In this document: positions 33,687-42,133 of the stretch, in pieces
Layout: the number at the start of each line of letters is the position of its first letter
Numbering within the stretch: position 1 is the stretch's first letter
NCBI GenBank assembly: GCA_035693615.1
Contig: DASSGH010000114.1
Location: 1 to 64,000, forward strand
Length of the DNA: 64,000 nucleotides
DNA from: VAZQ01 sp035693615
GTDB taxonomy: Bacteria > Pseudomonadota > Alphaproteobacteria > Rhizobiales > Xanthobacteraceae
Direction of reading: 5' to 3'
The notes under the pieces: model-generated
Database searches by the model: none
What the model saw: only the letters and a program-made list of their open reading frames with translations
Told to the model about the DNA's origin: nothing
Translations under genes and position numbers: made by a program

Positions 33687-34670
33687 GTGCATATCCTCAT
33701 CACCGGCGCGGCCGGCATGATCGGCAGAAAGCTCACCGACCGCCTCGGCAAGGACGGGACGCTCGTCGGCAAGCCGATCGACAAGCTGACTCTGCTCGAC
33801 ATCGCTTGCCCGCCTAAACCGGAAACGTTCACAGGAAAAATCGAGACGGTCGCGGCGGACCTGGCGGCACCCGCCGAGGCCGGCAAAGCGATCGCTGGCC
33901 GCCCCGATGTCGTCTTTCACCTCGCCGGGGTCGTCTCTGGCGAAGCTGAACTTGATTTCGATAAGGGATACCGCGTCAATCTCGACGGCACGCGCGCCCT
34001 GCTCGAGGCGATCCGCGCCGTCGGCGATGGCTATCGGCCGCGGCTGGTCTACACCTCGTCGATTGCGGTGTTCGGCGCGCCCTTCCCGCCTACGATCCCC
34101 GACGATTTTCATCTCACCCCGCTGACCTCCTACGGCACCCAGAAGGCGATCGGGGAGGCGCTACTCGCCGACTATAGCCGGCGCGGCTTCTGCGACGGGG
34201 TCGGCATTCGCTTGCCGACCATCGTGGTGCGTCCGGGAAAACCCAACAAGGCAGCCTCGGGCTTCTTCTCCGGCATCATCCGCGAGCCGCTCGCCGGGCA
34301 GGACGCGGTGCTGCCGGTTGCGGAGACGATCGTGCACACCCATGCGAGCCCGCGTGCCGCGATCGGCTTCCTCGTTCACGCGGCGGCGCTGCCGCGCGAG
34401 GCGCTCGCGCCGCGCGTCAATCTTTCCATGCCGGGGGTGTGCTGCACCGTCGCCGAGCAGATCGCGTCGCTTCGCCGCATCGCCGGCGAGCGCGTTGCCG
34501 CGCGCATTCGCCGGGCCGAGGACCCGCTGGTCGCACGCATCGTCGCGGGCTGGCCACAGCGCATCGAGGCGCGCCGCGCGCGCGAACTCGGCTTCGAAGC
34601 CGAGCACTCGTTCGACGAGATCGTGCGCATCCATATCGAAGAAGACCGCGGCGGCACGTTCGTGAACTGA
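33687..34670 (+). CDS. NAD-dependent epimerase/dehydratase, D-erythronate dehydrogenase-like
   Basis: A 327-residue extended SDR. The N-terminal GAAGMIGRKL (residues 7-16) binds NAD; the DVVFHLAGVVSG segment, the catalytic SSIAVFG and YGTQK (Tyr/Lys) are in order. The full pattern, including LPTIVVRPGKPNKAASGFFSGIIREPLAGQ, resembles DenD, which oxidises D-erythronate in a four-carbon acid-sugar pathway. No DenK or other den genes are adjacent, so that name is tentative. It is preceded by GGGAGCAG before the GTG/ATG region. Confidence 0.75.
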   Translation: MHILITGAAGMIGRKLTDRLGKDGTLVGKPIDKLTLLDIACPPKPETFTGKIETVAADLAAPAEAGKAIAGRPDVVFHLAGVVSGEAELDFDKGYRVNLDGTRALLEAIRAVGDGYRPRLVYTSSIAVFGAPFPPTIPDDFHLTPLTSYGTQKAIGEALLADYSRRGFCDGVGIRLPTIVVRPGKPNKAASGFFSGIIREPLAGQDAVLPVAETIVHTHASPRAAIGFLVHAAALPREALAPRVNLSMPGVCCTVAEQIASLRRIAGERVAARIRRAEDPLVARIVAGWPQRIEARRARELGFEAEHSFDEIVRIHIEEDRGGTFVN

Positions 34671-34683
34671 GGCCGCGCCAAAC

Positions 34684-34699
34684 GCGCCCACGCGGGCGC
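34684..34699. terminator. Weak hairpin after the SDR gene
   Basis: GCGCCC/GGGCGC with a four-base loop, 13 bases after the stop at 34670. No T-run follows. Possibly part of a Rho-dependent terminator. Confidence 0.3.
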
Positions 34700-34759
34700 T
34701 CGCCAAGGCATGCGCGATTTGCGGCGGAGGTGATGGACAGCGTCGCCGTTTCGGCCGAC

Positions 34760-34776
34760 AATTATGTGAGATAATT
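34760..34776. promoter_or_regulatory. AT-rich inverted repeat upstream of the haem-propeller gene
   Basis: AATTAT-GTGAG-ATAATT, a perfect 6-base inverted repeat with 5-base spacer, in otherwise GC-rich DNA and 60 bases before the start codon. It overlaps a candidate -10 region (GAGATAATT), so it could be an operator for the downstream redox-type cluster. Confidence 0.4.
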
Positions 34777-34836
34777 CCGCCATCGAGCCTCATGCATGGC
34801 CGGCCTGAGAGCGGGGAAGCCAAGGAGGGAGTGAAT

Positions 34837-36999
34837 ATGACAACTAGAAGCAGCCTGTATCTCGGCGTGGCCGCGATCGCTGTCGCGGTGGCATTGGCGG
34901 GTTCGGCGATCGAACTTGCCGCGCAGCAACCGCGAGCGGTGGCCATCGACGAGGACGATATCGGCGGCGTCGTGACCGGCGCGAACGGCCCGGAAGCCGG
35001 CGTCTGGGTGATCGCAGAAACCACCGATCTTCCTACCCGCTACGCGAAGATGGTCGTAACTGACGATCAGGGCCGCTACGTCGTGCCAGATCTCCCCAAA
35101 GCCAAATACAAGGTGTGGGTGCGCGGCTACGGTCTCGTCGATTCCCCCAGGGTCGACGGCGAGCCGGGTCGACAACTCGATTTGCGCGCGGTGCCGGCGC
35201 CGAACGAAGCGGCGGCGGCGCGCTATTACCCGGCGATCTACTGGTACGCGATGCTCAAGATCCCGGACGCGAGCGAGTTCGGCAAGAAGGACGGCGAGAT
35301 TCCCGACAAAGTCAAGCAGACCGACTGGCTCAACCTGATGAAGAACAACGGCTGCGTCGGCTGCCACCAGCTGGGGCAATTGTCGACGCGAACGCTCCCG
35401 CCTGGCCTGGGCGAATTTTCGAACCACGCCGAGGCCTGGATGCGCCGTATCCAGGCCGGGCAATCCGGCGCGCTCATGGTCAACATCATGGCGGGCCAAC
35501 TCGCCGGCGCGCCGATCAAGTATTTCGCGGACTGGACGGAGCGAGTTGCCAACGGCGAATTACCCAAGAACAAGCCGACGCGGCCGCAAGGACTCGAGCG
35601 CAACGTCGTCGTTACCACGTGGGATTGGGGCGACCCGAAGAAGTATTTGCACGATCTGATCGCCTCGGACCGCCGGTATCCGACGGTAAATGCCTATGGT
35701 CCGGTCTTCGGTTCGCCCGAATATTCGACCGACGTCATCCCGATCTTGGATCCGAAGACGCACACCGTCACCAATTTCAAGGCTCCGGTGCGCGATTCGG
35801 ACACCCCAGAAGGGCTCGGACCGGGACACGCGGCCATGGATAAGCCGCTCGGGCCTTCGCCCTATTGGGGCGAGGAGAAGCTCTACGACACTAAGGTGAA
35901 CAACCACAATTCCATGTTCGACAAGCAGGGCCGGGTGTGGATGGCAGCGGCGGTGCGCGGCCCCAAGAACCCGGACTTTTGCAAGAAAGGCTCCGACAAT
36001 CCCTCGGCCAAGCTGTTCCCGCTCGAGCAGACGCACCGCGCGGTCTCGATTCTTGACCCCAAAACGATGAAATACACCTTCGTCGACACCTGCTTCCAAA
36101 CCCATCACCTGCAATTCGGCTACGACGCCAACGAGACGCTGTGGACCTCGAGCGGCGGCGGTGGCGGCGTCGTGGGCTGGATCAACACCAAACTGTTCGA
36201 CGAGACCGGGGACGCGGCGAAATCGCAAGGCTGGACCGCGCTCGTCCTCGACACCAACGGTAACGGCAAGCGGGATGACTATGTGGAGCCCAACCAGCCG
36301 GCCGATCCGACCAAGGACAAGCGCATCGCCCAGGTGTTCTACGCAGTTATGCCGAGCCCGGTCGACGGCTCGGTCTGGGGCACGCTGCGCGCGAATCCCG
36401 GCTCGATCGTGCGGCTTGATCCCGGCTCCAATCCGCCGGAAACGGCGCTCGCGGAAATCTACAACGTGCCGTTGCCCGGATTCGGTCCGCGCGGCGGCGA
36501 CATCGACAGCCAGGGCGTGGTCTGGGTGTCGCTCGCGAGCGGCCATATCGGCAGCTTCGATCGCCGCAAGTGCAAGAGTCCGCTCAACGGCCCCAAGGCG
36601 ACCGGCGATCATTGCCCGGAGGGCTGGTCGTTGTACCAGTATCCCGGGCCCGGCTTCGAAGGCATCGGCGAGAACAGCGCCGAATCGAGCTACTACAGCT
36701 GGGTTGATCAGCACGACACGTTCGGCCTCGGCAAGGACGTGCCGATGTCGACCGCGAATCTCATGGACGGGCTGGTCGCGCTCAAAGACGGCAAGATGAT
36801 CTCCCTGCGGGTGCCGTATCCGCTCGGCTTTTATGCCAAGGGCTTCGACGGCCGCATCGACGATCCAAATGCCGGCTGGAAGGGCCGCGGCTTGTGGACA
36901 TCGAGCGGCGATCGGACACCTTGGCTCATCGAAGGCGGTAAGGGCATGAAACCCATGGCCGTGCACTTCCAGCTGCGCCCGGATCCGCTCGCGAAGTGA
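34837..36999 (+). CDS. Secreted protein with carboxypeptidase-regulatory domain, CXXCH haem site and beta-propeller
   Basis: A 720-residue periplasmic protein. Residues 1-30 are a signal peptide. An Ig-like CarboxypepD_reg/CnaB-type domain runs from about 40-118 (GGVVTGANGPEAGVWV, DDQGRYVVPDLP). A c-type haem motif CVGCH is at 173-177 in NNGCVGCHQLG. From about 285 to the end, blades such as VIPILDPKTHTV, VSILDPKTMKYTFV and SIVRLDPGSNPPETAL form a propeller of virginiamycin-B-lyase/NHL type. GGAGGGA precedes the ATG. A haem-carrying propeller with an Ig-like domain suggests an electron-transfer dehydrogenase or sensor. It is followed by a strong terminator. Confidence 0.7.
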   Translation: MTTRSSLYLGVAAIAVAVALAGSAIELAAQQPRAVAIDEDDIGGVVTGANGPEAGVWVIAETTDLPTRYAKMVVTDDQGRYVVPDLPKAKYKVWVRGYGLVDSPRVDGEPGRQLDLRAVPAPNEAAAARYYPAIYWYAMLKIPDASEFGKKDGEIPDKVKQTDWLNLMKNNGCVGCHQLGQLSTRTLPPGLGEFSNHAEAWMRRIQAGQSGALMVNIMAGQLAGAPIKYFADWTERVANGELPKNKPTRPQGLERNVVVTTWDWGDPKKYLHDLIASDRRYPTVNAYGPVFGSPEYSTDVIPILDPKTHTVTNFKAPVRDSDTPEGLGPGHAAMDKPLGPSPYWGEEKLYDTKVNNHNSMFDKQGRVWMAAAVRGPKNPDFCKKGSDNPSAKLFPLEQTHRAVSILDPKTMKYTFVDTCFQTHHLQFGYDANETLWTSSGGGGGVVGWINTKLFDETGDAAKSQGWTALVLDTNGNGKRDDYVEPNQPADPTKDKRIAQVFYAVMPSPVDGSVWGTLRANPGSIVRLDPGSNPPETALAEIYNVPLPGFGPRGGDIDSQGVVWVSLASGHIGSFDRRKCKSPLNGPKATGDHCPEGWSLYQYPGPGFEGIGENSAESSYYSWVDQHDTFGLGKDVPMSTANLMDGLVALKDGKMISLRVPYPLGFYAKGFDGRIDDPNAGWKGRGLWTSSGDRTPWLIEGGKGMKPMAVHFQLRPDPLAK

Positions 37000-37021
37000 A
37001 TGCCGCAAGGCCACGAGATGC

Positions 37022-37047
37022 AGGGGGCGGCGCCCGCGCCGCCCCCT
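37022..37047 (+). terminator. Rho-independent-type terminator
   Basis: A perfect 11-base stem AGGGGGCGGCG / CGCCGCCCCCT around a CCCG loop, 22 bases after the stop of the haem-propeller gene, followed by CGTGCGTTTCT. The short T-run is weak, but the stem is the strongest in this part of the window. It separates the propeller gene from the downstream binding protein. Confidence 0.65.
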
Positions 37048-37082
37048 CGTGCGTTTCTACTGATGCGCTCACGGAGGACATG

Positions 37083-38072
37083 ATGGCCGTGCTGCCCAAG
37101 CAGAAAATTCCGAATACGCGTCATGCCGCCTGCGTTGCAGCCGCCATCGCTGTCCTCAACGTGAGCGCATTGTTGCCGGCGGGGGGCGAGACGATCGCCA
37201 CCTTCACCCGTAATCCCTCGAATCCCATTCTTCGCGGCGTGCGCATCGGTGGAGAAACCGCCGCCAGATCTCTCGACGCCCAGGTGATTCATTTCATTCC
37301 GAGAAACGAAACACCTGCCGAACAGCTCGGGCTCGTCGACGAGCTCGTACGCGCCAAGCCGGATGCGGTCGTGCTCGCACCGTTCGATCCCCAGGCCATG
37401 GTGCCGGCGGTCGACAAGCTCAACGCAGCAGGGATCCCGGTCACCAACGTGAACGAGCGGCTCGCCGGCGGCAGCGTCGTCGCGTATGTGGGAACCGACG
37501 ACTATCAGCTCGCCCTGGCGACTTCGCGCTACCTTATCAACGCCATGGGCAAGAAGGGGAACGTGGTCATCCTTGAAGGTCCTGACAACCTTCCGACAAG
37601 CATTGAACGGGTGAAGGCCTACAAGGACGCGGTCAAAGAGTTTCCCGACGTAAAGCTCCTCGCTGCGAAATCGGGGAATTATGCCCGCACGCCGGCGGGC
37701 GAGGTGATGAAGAGCTTTCTGCGGCTCTATCTACAGATCGACGGCGTGCTCGCGGCCAATGATCCGATGGCGATCGGCGCCGTCGAGGCGCTGAAAGCGG
37801 CAAACAGGAAGGCGCTCGTCGTCGGCATCAACGCCAGCAAGGAAGTGATCGATTTCGTCAAGTCCGGTGACATCCTGGGCAGCGGCGACTACAATGGTTT
37901 CGCTCAAGGCTGTCTCGGCACTCAGATCGCTATCCGCAACTTGCGCAAGCAGCCGACGCCGAAAGAAGTCAGCCTGAAATCCGTCGTGATGGATAAAACG
38001 AATTACCAGACTTACGAGACGCCGATTGAAAGGCGCGCCTGCCCGGCTTTGGATAGTATCGCAGGCAACTAG
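37083..38072 (+). CDS. Sugar-type ABC transporter substrate-binding protein (orphan)
   Basis: A 329-residue periplasmic-binding-protein type I (RbsB/LacI-like) protein. The N-terminus has a signal peptide (residues 1-35). Conserved elements: PDAVVLAPFDPQAMVPAVDKLNAAGIPVTNVNERL, VVAYVGTDDY and DGVLAANDPMAIGAVEALK, all typical of ribose/xylitol-like binding proteins. GGAGG is five bases before the ATG at 37083; a tandem ATG at 37080 is too close to it. No permease or ATPase gene is adjacent, so it is an orphan; it may serve a remote transporter or a sensor. Confidence 0.8.
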   Translation: MAVLPKQKIPNTRHAACVAAAIAVLNVSALLPAGGETIATFTRNPSNPILRGVRIGGETAARSLDAQVIHFIPRNETPAEQLGLVDELVRAKPDAVVLAPFDPQAMVPAVDKLNAAGIPVTNVNERLAGGSVVAYVGTDDYQLALATSRYLINAMGKKGNVVILEGPDNLPTSIERVKAYKDAVKEFPDVKLLAAKSGNYARTPAGEVMKSFLRLYLQIDGVLAANDPMAIGAVEALKAANRKALVVGINASKEVIDFVKSGDILGSGDYNGFAQGCLGTQIAIRNLRKQPTPKEVSLKSVVMDKTNYQTYETPIERRACPALDSIAGN

Positions 38073-38168
38073 CCGCTCGTGCGTGCGTCACCATGCCTGC
38101 GCTTCACGGAGCCAAAGCAAAACCACCGTCGCGCAACTTGCTCGCTCAGCCGTGAGTAGGGCAGCCGC

Positions 38169-38639
38169 ATGACTTTCTGGACGACGCTCCTCATCATCCA
38201 CGGGCTTTTAGCCGTAGCCCTGCTGGGGGCGATCACGCATCAGGCGGTGGCGGTTTGGATGCCGGTGCGCGCGAAGGCCGGTAATTTCGTGACCCGCTTC
38301 CGCGCCGTTCCGAGCACGTCCTATGTCGTGGCGATCATCGTTCTCTATGTCGGCACCTTCGTCATGGGAGCATGGATATACACGCAGTACCGTTTCACCT
38401 CCCGCCTCGCGCTGGAACAACTTCGATTTTTCAAGACCGTGGGCGTGTTCGAGATGAAGGAGCACGTAGCGACGATTGGACTGATTGTGCTGCCGGCATA
38501 CTGGGCATTCTGGCGGCAGCCGTTGGCCGACGATTATGCCGGCGCCCGCAAGAGCGTGACGCTGCTCCTGGCCATCATCGTGTGGGCGAATTTCCTCATC
38601 GGCCATATCGCCAATAACGCACGGGGATTTGGCTCATGA
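38169..38639 (+). CDS. Four-helix integral membrane protein with conserved-looking histidines
   Basis: A 156-residue membrane protein with four helices (about 4-28, 49-72, 98-114, 129-150). Histidines lie within or at the edges of helices: His11 and His23 in helix 1, a His in KEHVATIGL before helix 3, and a His in FLIGHIANN in helix 4. Such pairs can bind haem b, but that is inference. FEMKEHVATIGLIVLPAYWAFW and the C-terminal NNARGFGS look like a family signature I have no name for. Its stop overlaps the start of the next membrane gene. Confidence 0.55.
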   Translation: MTFWTTLLIIHGLLAVALLGAITHQAVAVWMPVRAKAGNFVTRFRAVPSTSYVVAIIVLYVGTFVMGAWIYTQYRFTSRLALEQLRFFKTVGVFEMKEHVATIGLIVLPAYWAFWRQPLADDYAGARKSVTLLLAIIVWANFLIGHIANNARGFGS

Positions 38640-39157
38640 CGGCGTCGAGCAAGGTTGCCGTCTTCACGATCGTGTTCGGCGTGGCCTTCACAGTGGTCTA
38701 CGTGATCTGCACGGAAATGAACCTCCCGCTCGTCACCTACCACCCAGCAATCGGAGAAGTTGACGTGCTGTGGGTGCCGGAGCGGCGCGGTCCCGCGATG
38801 TATTGGTACGGCTGGATGCTGACGTCGCTCATCGGCGCGCTCGCCCTCGCCTGGCTGGCCAGCGTCGTTCCGGAGCAGTGGGTGCAGCGGGCGATCTTTT
38901 TCGGCTGTGCCGCCGCGGTCGGCTATCTGATTTTCTACACGGTCGCACTCTTTATTTACGATAGGGCGACGGTTGAATTGGAATTCCTGAAATCCCGGCC
39001 TCTAGCGGTGGTCGTGGCGCTGGTGGCGGCCGCCGGTATCAGCTTTTTTGCCCCCAGCAGGTGGCAGCAGCGGTTGTGGCCGGGATGGATATGGCTCGTT
39101 CCGATCGGGGCGCTCGCTGTCTTGGGCTACTATCTGACGCCGTTCTTTACCCGCTAG
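38636..39157 (+). CDS. Five-helix integral membrane protein
   Basis: A 173-residue protein with helices at about 6-26, 55-77, 83-105, 121-138 and 147-167. A loop between helices 1 and 2 reads TYHPAIGEVDVLWVPERRGPAMYWYGWM, rich in His, Trp and Tyr, probably facing the periplasm. The ATG overlaps the preceding TGA, so the two membrane proteins are made together and may form one complex. Nearby haem proteins suggest an electron-transfer membrane module. No known family is recognised. Confidence 0.55.
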   Translation: MTASSKVAVFTIVFGVAFTVVYVICTEMNLPLVTYHPAIGEVDVLWVPERRGPAMYWYGWMLTSLIGALALAWLASVVPEQWVQRAIFFGCAAAVGYLIFYTVALFIYDRATVELEFLKSRPLAVVVALVAAAGISFFAPSRWQQRLWPGWIWLVPIGALAVLGYYLTPFFTR

Positions 39158-39212
39158 AATATCGCGGCGCCTCGGCGTCCGGCGGCGAGCGACATAATTC
39201 GAGGAGGGCTGC

Positions 39213-39620
39213 ATGAGTTCCGCGATTCGGCGTGTGGGCTGGATGGCGGGCGCGGTCCTCGCGATAACCTGTGCCGTTTCGATCGCCGCGTGGGCCGGAG
39301 GTTCGGGATTCGGCGATGATGACGACAATAGCGAAGAGGAAGGGCCTTCCTATTTCGGTTTCGTCCGCGACGCGAGCGGCGCCACCGTCCCTGATGCCAA
39401 GGTCACCGTGGGAGTGAAAAATCGCGGCGGCGTCGTTACGCGTACCGACCTTCTCGGCACATACAAAGTCCCGGGATTCGGCAAGGAGGTCGATCCCAAA
39501 GACGTCGAGGTCTCCTGCGACAAGCCAGGATACAAGCAACTACGCGTCGTCCGACGTTCGTCGCCGAGCAGCGATCCGAAAATCCCGATCGAGACGGAAT
39601 GCACGCTGCAACGCATCTAG
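39213..39620 (+). CDS. Secreted carboxypeptidase-regulatory-like protein
   Basis: A 135-residue exported protein. Residues 1-28 are a signal peptide (WMAGAVLAITCAVSIAAWAGG). An acidic patch DDDDNSEEEG follows, then an Ig-like CarboxypepD_reg domain: GFVRDASGATVPDAKVTV and TRTDLLGTYKVPGF. The same fold opens the 720-residue haem-propeller protein. GAGGAGGG precedes the ATG. The acidic patch may bind cations or partner proteins. It sits between the membrane pair and the cytochrome. Confidence 0.6.
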   Translation: MSSAIRRVGWMAGAVLAITCAVSIAAWAGGSGFGDDDDNSEEEGPSYFGFVRDASGATVPDAKVTVGVKNRGGVVTRTDLLGTYKVPGFGKEVDPKDVEVSCDKPGYKQLRVVRRSSPSSDPKIPIETECTLQRI

Positions 39621-39691
39621 AGCGACGGGATAGGGTCATCGCGGTTTGCATCGTGCGGCGTCAAGCTCGAGGAAACGAGGAGGCGAACGAC

Positions 39692-40201
39692 ATGCGCGGT
39701 CGCGTCATCGCAGGCATGGTTGGTGCCGTCATTATGGCGTCGGCGACAGTGGCCGTACTGTCGAACCGCACGGGTGCGCAAAGTCCGTTCGGGGATCCTA
39801 ACGCCGAGCCGTCACCGTTCAATCCGCAGATGGGCGCCCTCATGAGTATGCTGATCCAGCCACGCCACACCAAGCTTGGCTTGGCTGGAAACGGCGAGAA
39901 CTGGCCGCTCGCGGGTTACATGCTCAAAGAACTCAGGCAAGGTTTTGCAGTGGTGGCGAAGGCGGTCCCCCGCTGGAAAGGCTTGCCGGTACCCGATTTG
40001 GTCGATGCAGCCGTATCCCAGCCGCTAACGCTGCTCGACTATGCCATCAAACTCAAGTACCGCCGTCAGTTCGATGAGGCCTATGAGGGCCTGACGAAAG
40101 GATGCAATGCCTGCCATGCGACGACCGACCACGCTTTTGTCGTCATCAAGGTCCCCGACGCATCGTCGTTCCCAGACCAGGAATTCGCGCCACAGCGATA
40201 G
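39692..40201 (+). CDS. Periplasmic c-type cytochrome with C-terminal CXXCH
   Basis: A 169-residue protein. Residues 1-28 form a signal peptide or anchor. The body is predominantly helical (GYMLKELRQGFAVVAKAVPRW, LTLLDYAIKLKYRRQFDEAYEGL) and ends with CNACH at 138-142, followed by VVIKVPDASSFPDQEF. A haem motif close to the C-terminus in a helical protein is the pattern of cytochrome c'/c556. The KxPDAS segment recurs in the 720-residue haem protein (KIPDASEF). GAGGAGG is upstream of the ATG. A partner role for the membrane pair is inferred. Confidence 0.65.
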   Translation: MRGRVIAGMVGAVIMASATVAVLSNRTGAQSPFGDPNAEPSPFNPQMGALMSMLIQPRHTKLGLAGNGENWPLAGYMLKELRQGFAVVAKAVPRWKGLPVPDLVDAAVSQPLTLLDYAIKLKYRRQFDEAYEGLTKGCNACHATTDHAFVVIKVPDASSFPDQEFAPQR

Positions 40202-40268
40202 GCACCCTCGATCGCCGCAAGCGCGACGACGCGAGCCAACAAGATTGGCCGCGAAGGACTGAGAATTC

Positions 40269-41246
40269 ATGCGTGCCATCCTCGCCGCGCTGCTGAGCTT
40301 GTGCGCCTGTCAGAGCGCCGCGGCAGAAGCCATCCCGCTCCGCTACGGCCAAGCCTATTCGGCCCTTCGCAGTATCTTTGCGCTGCCGCTGTTGGTTGCG
40401 GAACGCGAAGGCTATTTCGTCCGTGAAGGCTTGGATTTCAGCATGCTCCCCGTCCCGGGCGGAGGCGAGAAGTTGATCGCCGCGCTGCACGATGGGACGG
40501 CCGACATCAGCCACGTCGCGACCCCATTTTTGATTCAGGCCGCGCTTGCGGGTTCCGACGCGGTTGCCATTGCCGCCGAGTTCAACAACCCGATTTACAG
40601 TCTCGTCGCGAAGCCGGAGAACAGGACTTATGCCGATCTCAAGGGAAAGCTGATCGGCGTTGCGGCGGAGTCCGGTTCGATCACGATTGCTATCCGCAAG
40701 CTTTTGGCGCTCAACGGCCTTGGCAGAGACGATTTTCGCACCAAGTTCGTCGATGGAACGCCGGACCGCCTCTCCTGCCTGACCGCGGGAGATTGCGATG
40801 CAGTTCCGCTCGGACAGCCTCAGGACTTCGTGGCAATGCGGCGGGGTTTTCGCCTGCTCGGGCTTTCCACCGAGGCCGTCCCCGAATATCTCTACACCGT
40901 GACCGCCGCCCGGCGCTCGTGGGCTGACGCCAACAAAGATGCCATCGTGCGTTATGTTCGCGCGCTATCTTCCGCCTTCAAATTCATTCGCGACCCCACC
41001 AAGCGCGACCAACTGATCACGACTATCGTCGATACGACAGGGTTTGCCGAGGCGAACGCCAAGCTCACGCTGGCGCTTTACTTTGAGCCCGATCGTCGTG
41101 TGCTGCCCAAATTGGGTGAGATCAATGTCGGCGGAATGGAACAGGCAATTGCCTTGATGGGCGAGGGCGGCATTCTCAAAGCTCCGCTTCCTCGCGCTGA
41201 GCGCTTCGTCGACCTGCAATACCTGCAAGCCGCGGGAGTTCAGTAA
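40269..41246 (+). CDS. ABC transporter substrate-binding protein, NMT1/THI5 type (orphan)
   Basis: A 325-residue periplasmic protein with a signal peptide (residues 1-20, ending CQSAAAEA). The family pattern is present: LPLLVAEREGYFVREGLDFSMLPVPGGGEKLIAALHDGTADISHVA, then DLKGKLIGVAAESGS and the C-lobe. It has no adjacent permease or ATPase, unlike the SsuABC-like set at 16120-18831. It follows the cytochrome gene by 67 bases on the same strand. The ligand is unknown. Confidence 0.8.
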   Translation: MRAILAALLSLCACQSAAAEAIPLRYGQAYSALRSIFALPLLVAEREGYFVREGLDFSMLPVPGGGEKLIAALHDGTADISHVATPFLIQAALAGSDAVAIAAEFNNPIYSLVAKPENRTYADLKGKLIGVAAESGSITIAIRKLLALNGLGRDDFRTKFVDGTPDRLSCLTAGDCDAVPLGQPQDFVAMRRGFRLLGLSTEAVPEYLYTVTAARRSWADANKDAIVRYVRALSSAFKFIRDPTKRDQLITTIVDTTGFAEANAKLTLALYFEPDRRVLPKLGEINVGGMEQAIALMGEGGILKAPLPRAERFVDLQYLQAAGVQ

Positions 41247-41288
41247 CGCGCATGCGCCCTGACGCTGGCAATAAAGGCCACCACTAAC

Positions 41289-42002
41289 ATGCGTTTTCCC
41301 GCTCCGCTCTCTCCCGCAACGCTGGTCAGGCGCTACAAGCGCTTCCTTGCCGACGTTGTTCTGCCCTCGGGCGAGACGGTGACGGTGCACTGTGCCAATC
41401 CGGGATCGATGATCGGTCTCAATGCGGCCGGCGCGCGGGTGTGGCTGTCGACATCGGTAAATCCCAAGCGCAAGCTCGCCCACAGCTGGGAGCTCATCGA
41501 GGTCGATCTCGGCGGCGGCGCCGAGCTCGTAGGCATCAATACCGCCCATCCCAATGCGCTTGCCGCCGAGGCGATCGCCGCCGGCGCCATCCCCGAGCTC
41601 GCCGGCTACGCCTCGCTCCGCCGCGAGGTGAAGTATGGAAAGAATTCCCGCGTCGACTTCGTGCTCGAAACGCCGGCGCGGCCGCCGTGCTATGTCGAGA
41701 TCAAGAACGTGCACCTCATGCGCGAGGCGGGACTGGCGGAATTTCCCGACGCGGTGACCAAGCGCGGGGCCAAGCACCTGGCAGAGCTTGGCGCCATGGC
41801 GGCGCTGGGCGCCCGCGCGGTGATGTTGTTCCTGATTCAGATCGGATCGGCGCGGCGCTTCAAGCTCGCCCGCGACATCGACCCGGCGTATGGTGCGGCA
41901 TTCGATGCGGCGCGCACCATGGGGGTCGAGGCCCTCGCCTACCGCTGTGGAATCACCTGCGAAGGCATCGAGGTGGCCGAGCCGGTGCCGATCGCGGAGT
42001 AG
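41289..42002 (+). CDS. sfsA: SfsA family DNA/RNA nuclease
   Basis: A 237-residue protein matching SfsA in length and motifs: RRYKRFLADVVLPSGETVTVHCANPGSM at the N-terminus (residues 14-41), NTAHPNALAAEAI, GKNSRVDFVLE and YVEIKNVHLM, the last holding the catalytic Glu/Lys of a PD-(D/E)XK-like fold. Escherichia coli SfsA was named as a sugar-fermentation regulator; relatives are treated as nucleases. A strong hairpin follows the stop. Confidence 0.85.
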   Translation: MRFPAPLSPATLVRRYKRFLADVVLPSGETVTVHCANPGSMIGLNAAGARVWLSTSVNPKRKLAHSWELIEVDLGGGAELVGINTAHPNALAAEAIAAGAIPELAGYASLRREVKYGKNSRVDFVLETPARPPCYVEIKNVHLMREAGLAEFPDAVTKRGAKHLAELGAMAALGARAVMLFLIQIGSARRFKLARDIDPAYGAAFDAARTMGVEALAYRCGITCEGIEVAEPVPIAE

Positions 42003-42030
42003 GCACATCTCCGGATACCTGCGCTGCGCG

Positions 42031-42049
42031 CGGGGGCAAGGCCCCCGCT
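42031..42049 (+). terminator. Hairpin terminator after sfsA
   Basis: GCGGGGGC/GCCCCCGC, a perfect 8-base stem with an AAG loop, 29 bases after the sfsA stop, followed by TTGCG rather than a long T-run. It likely ends the transcript before map. Confidence 0.55.
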
Positions 42050-42133
42050 TGCGTCCGCTCCAGCCTTGCTTACATTCGGCTCAGCAGCGGCAGCGGGTGG
42101 GCCGCGAGGAGGCGGCGCGGCCGCGATGCTTTG

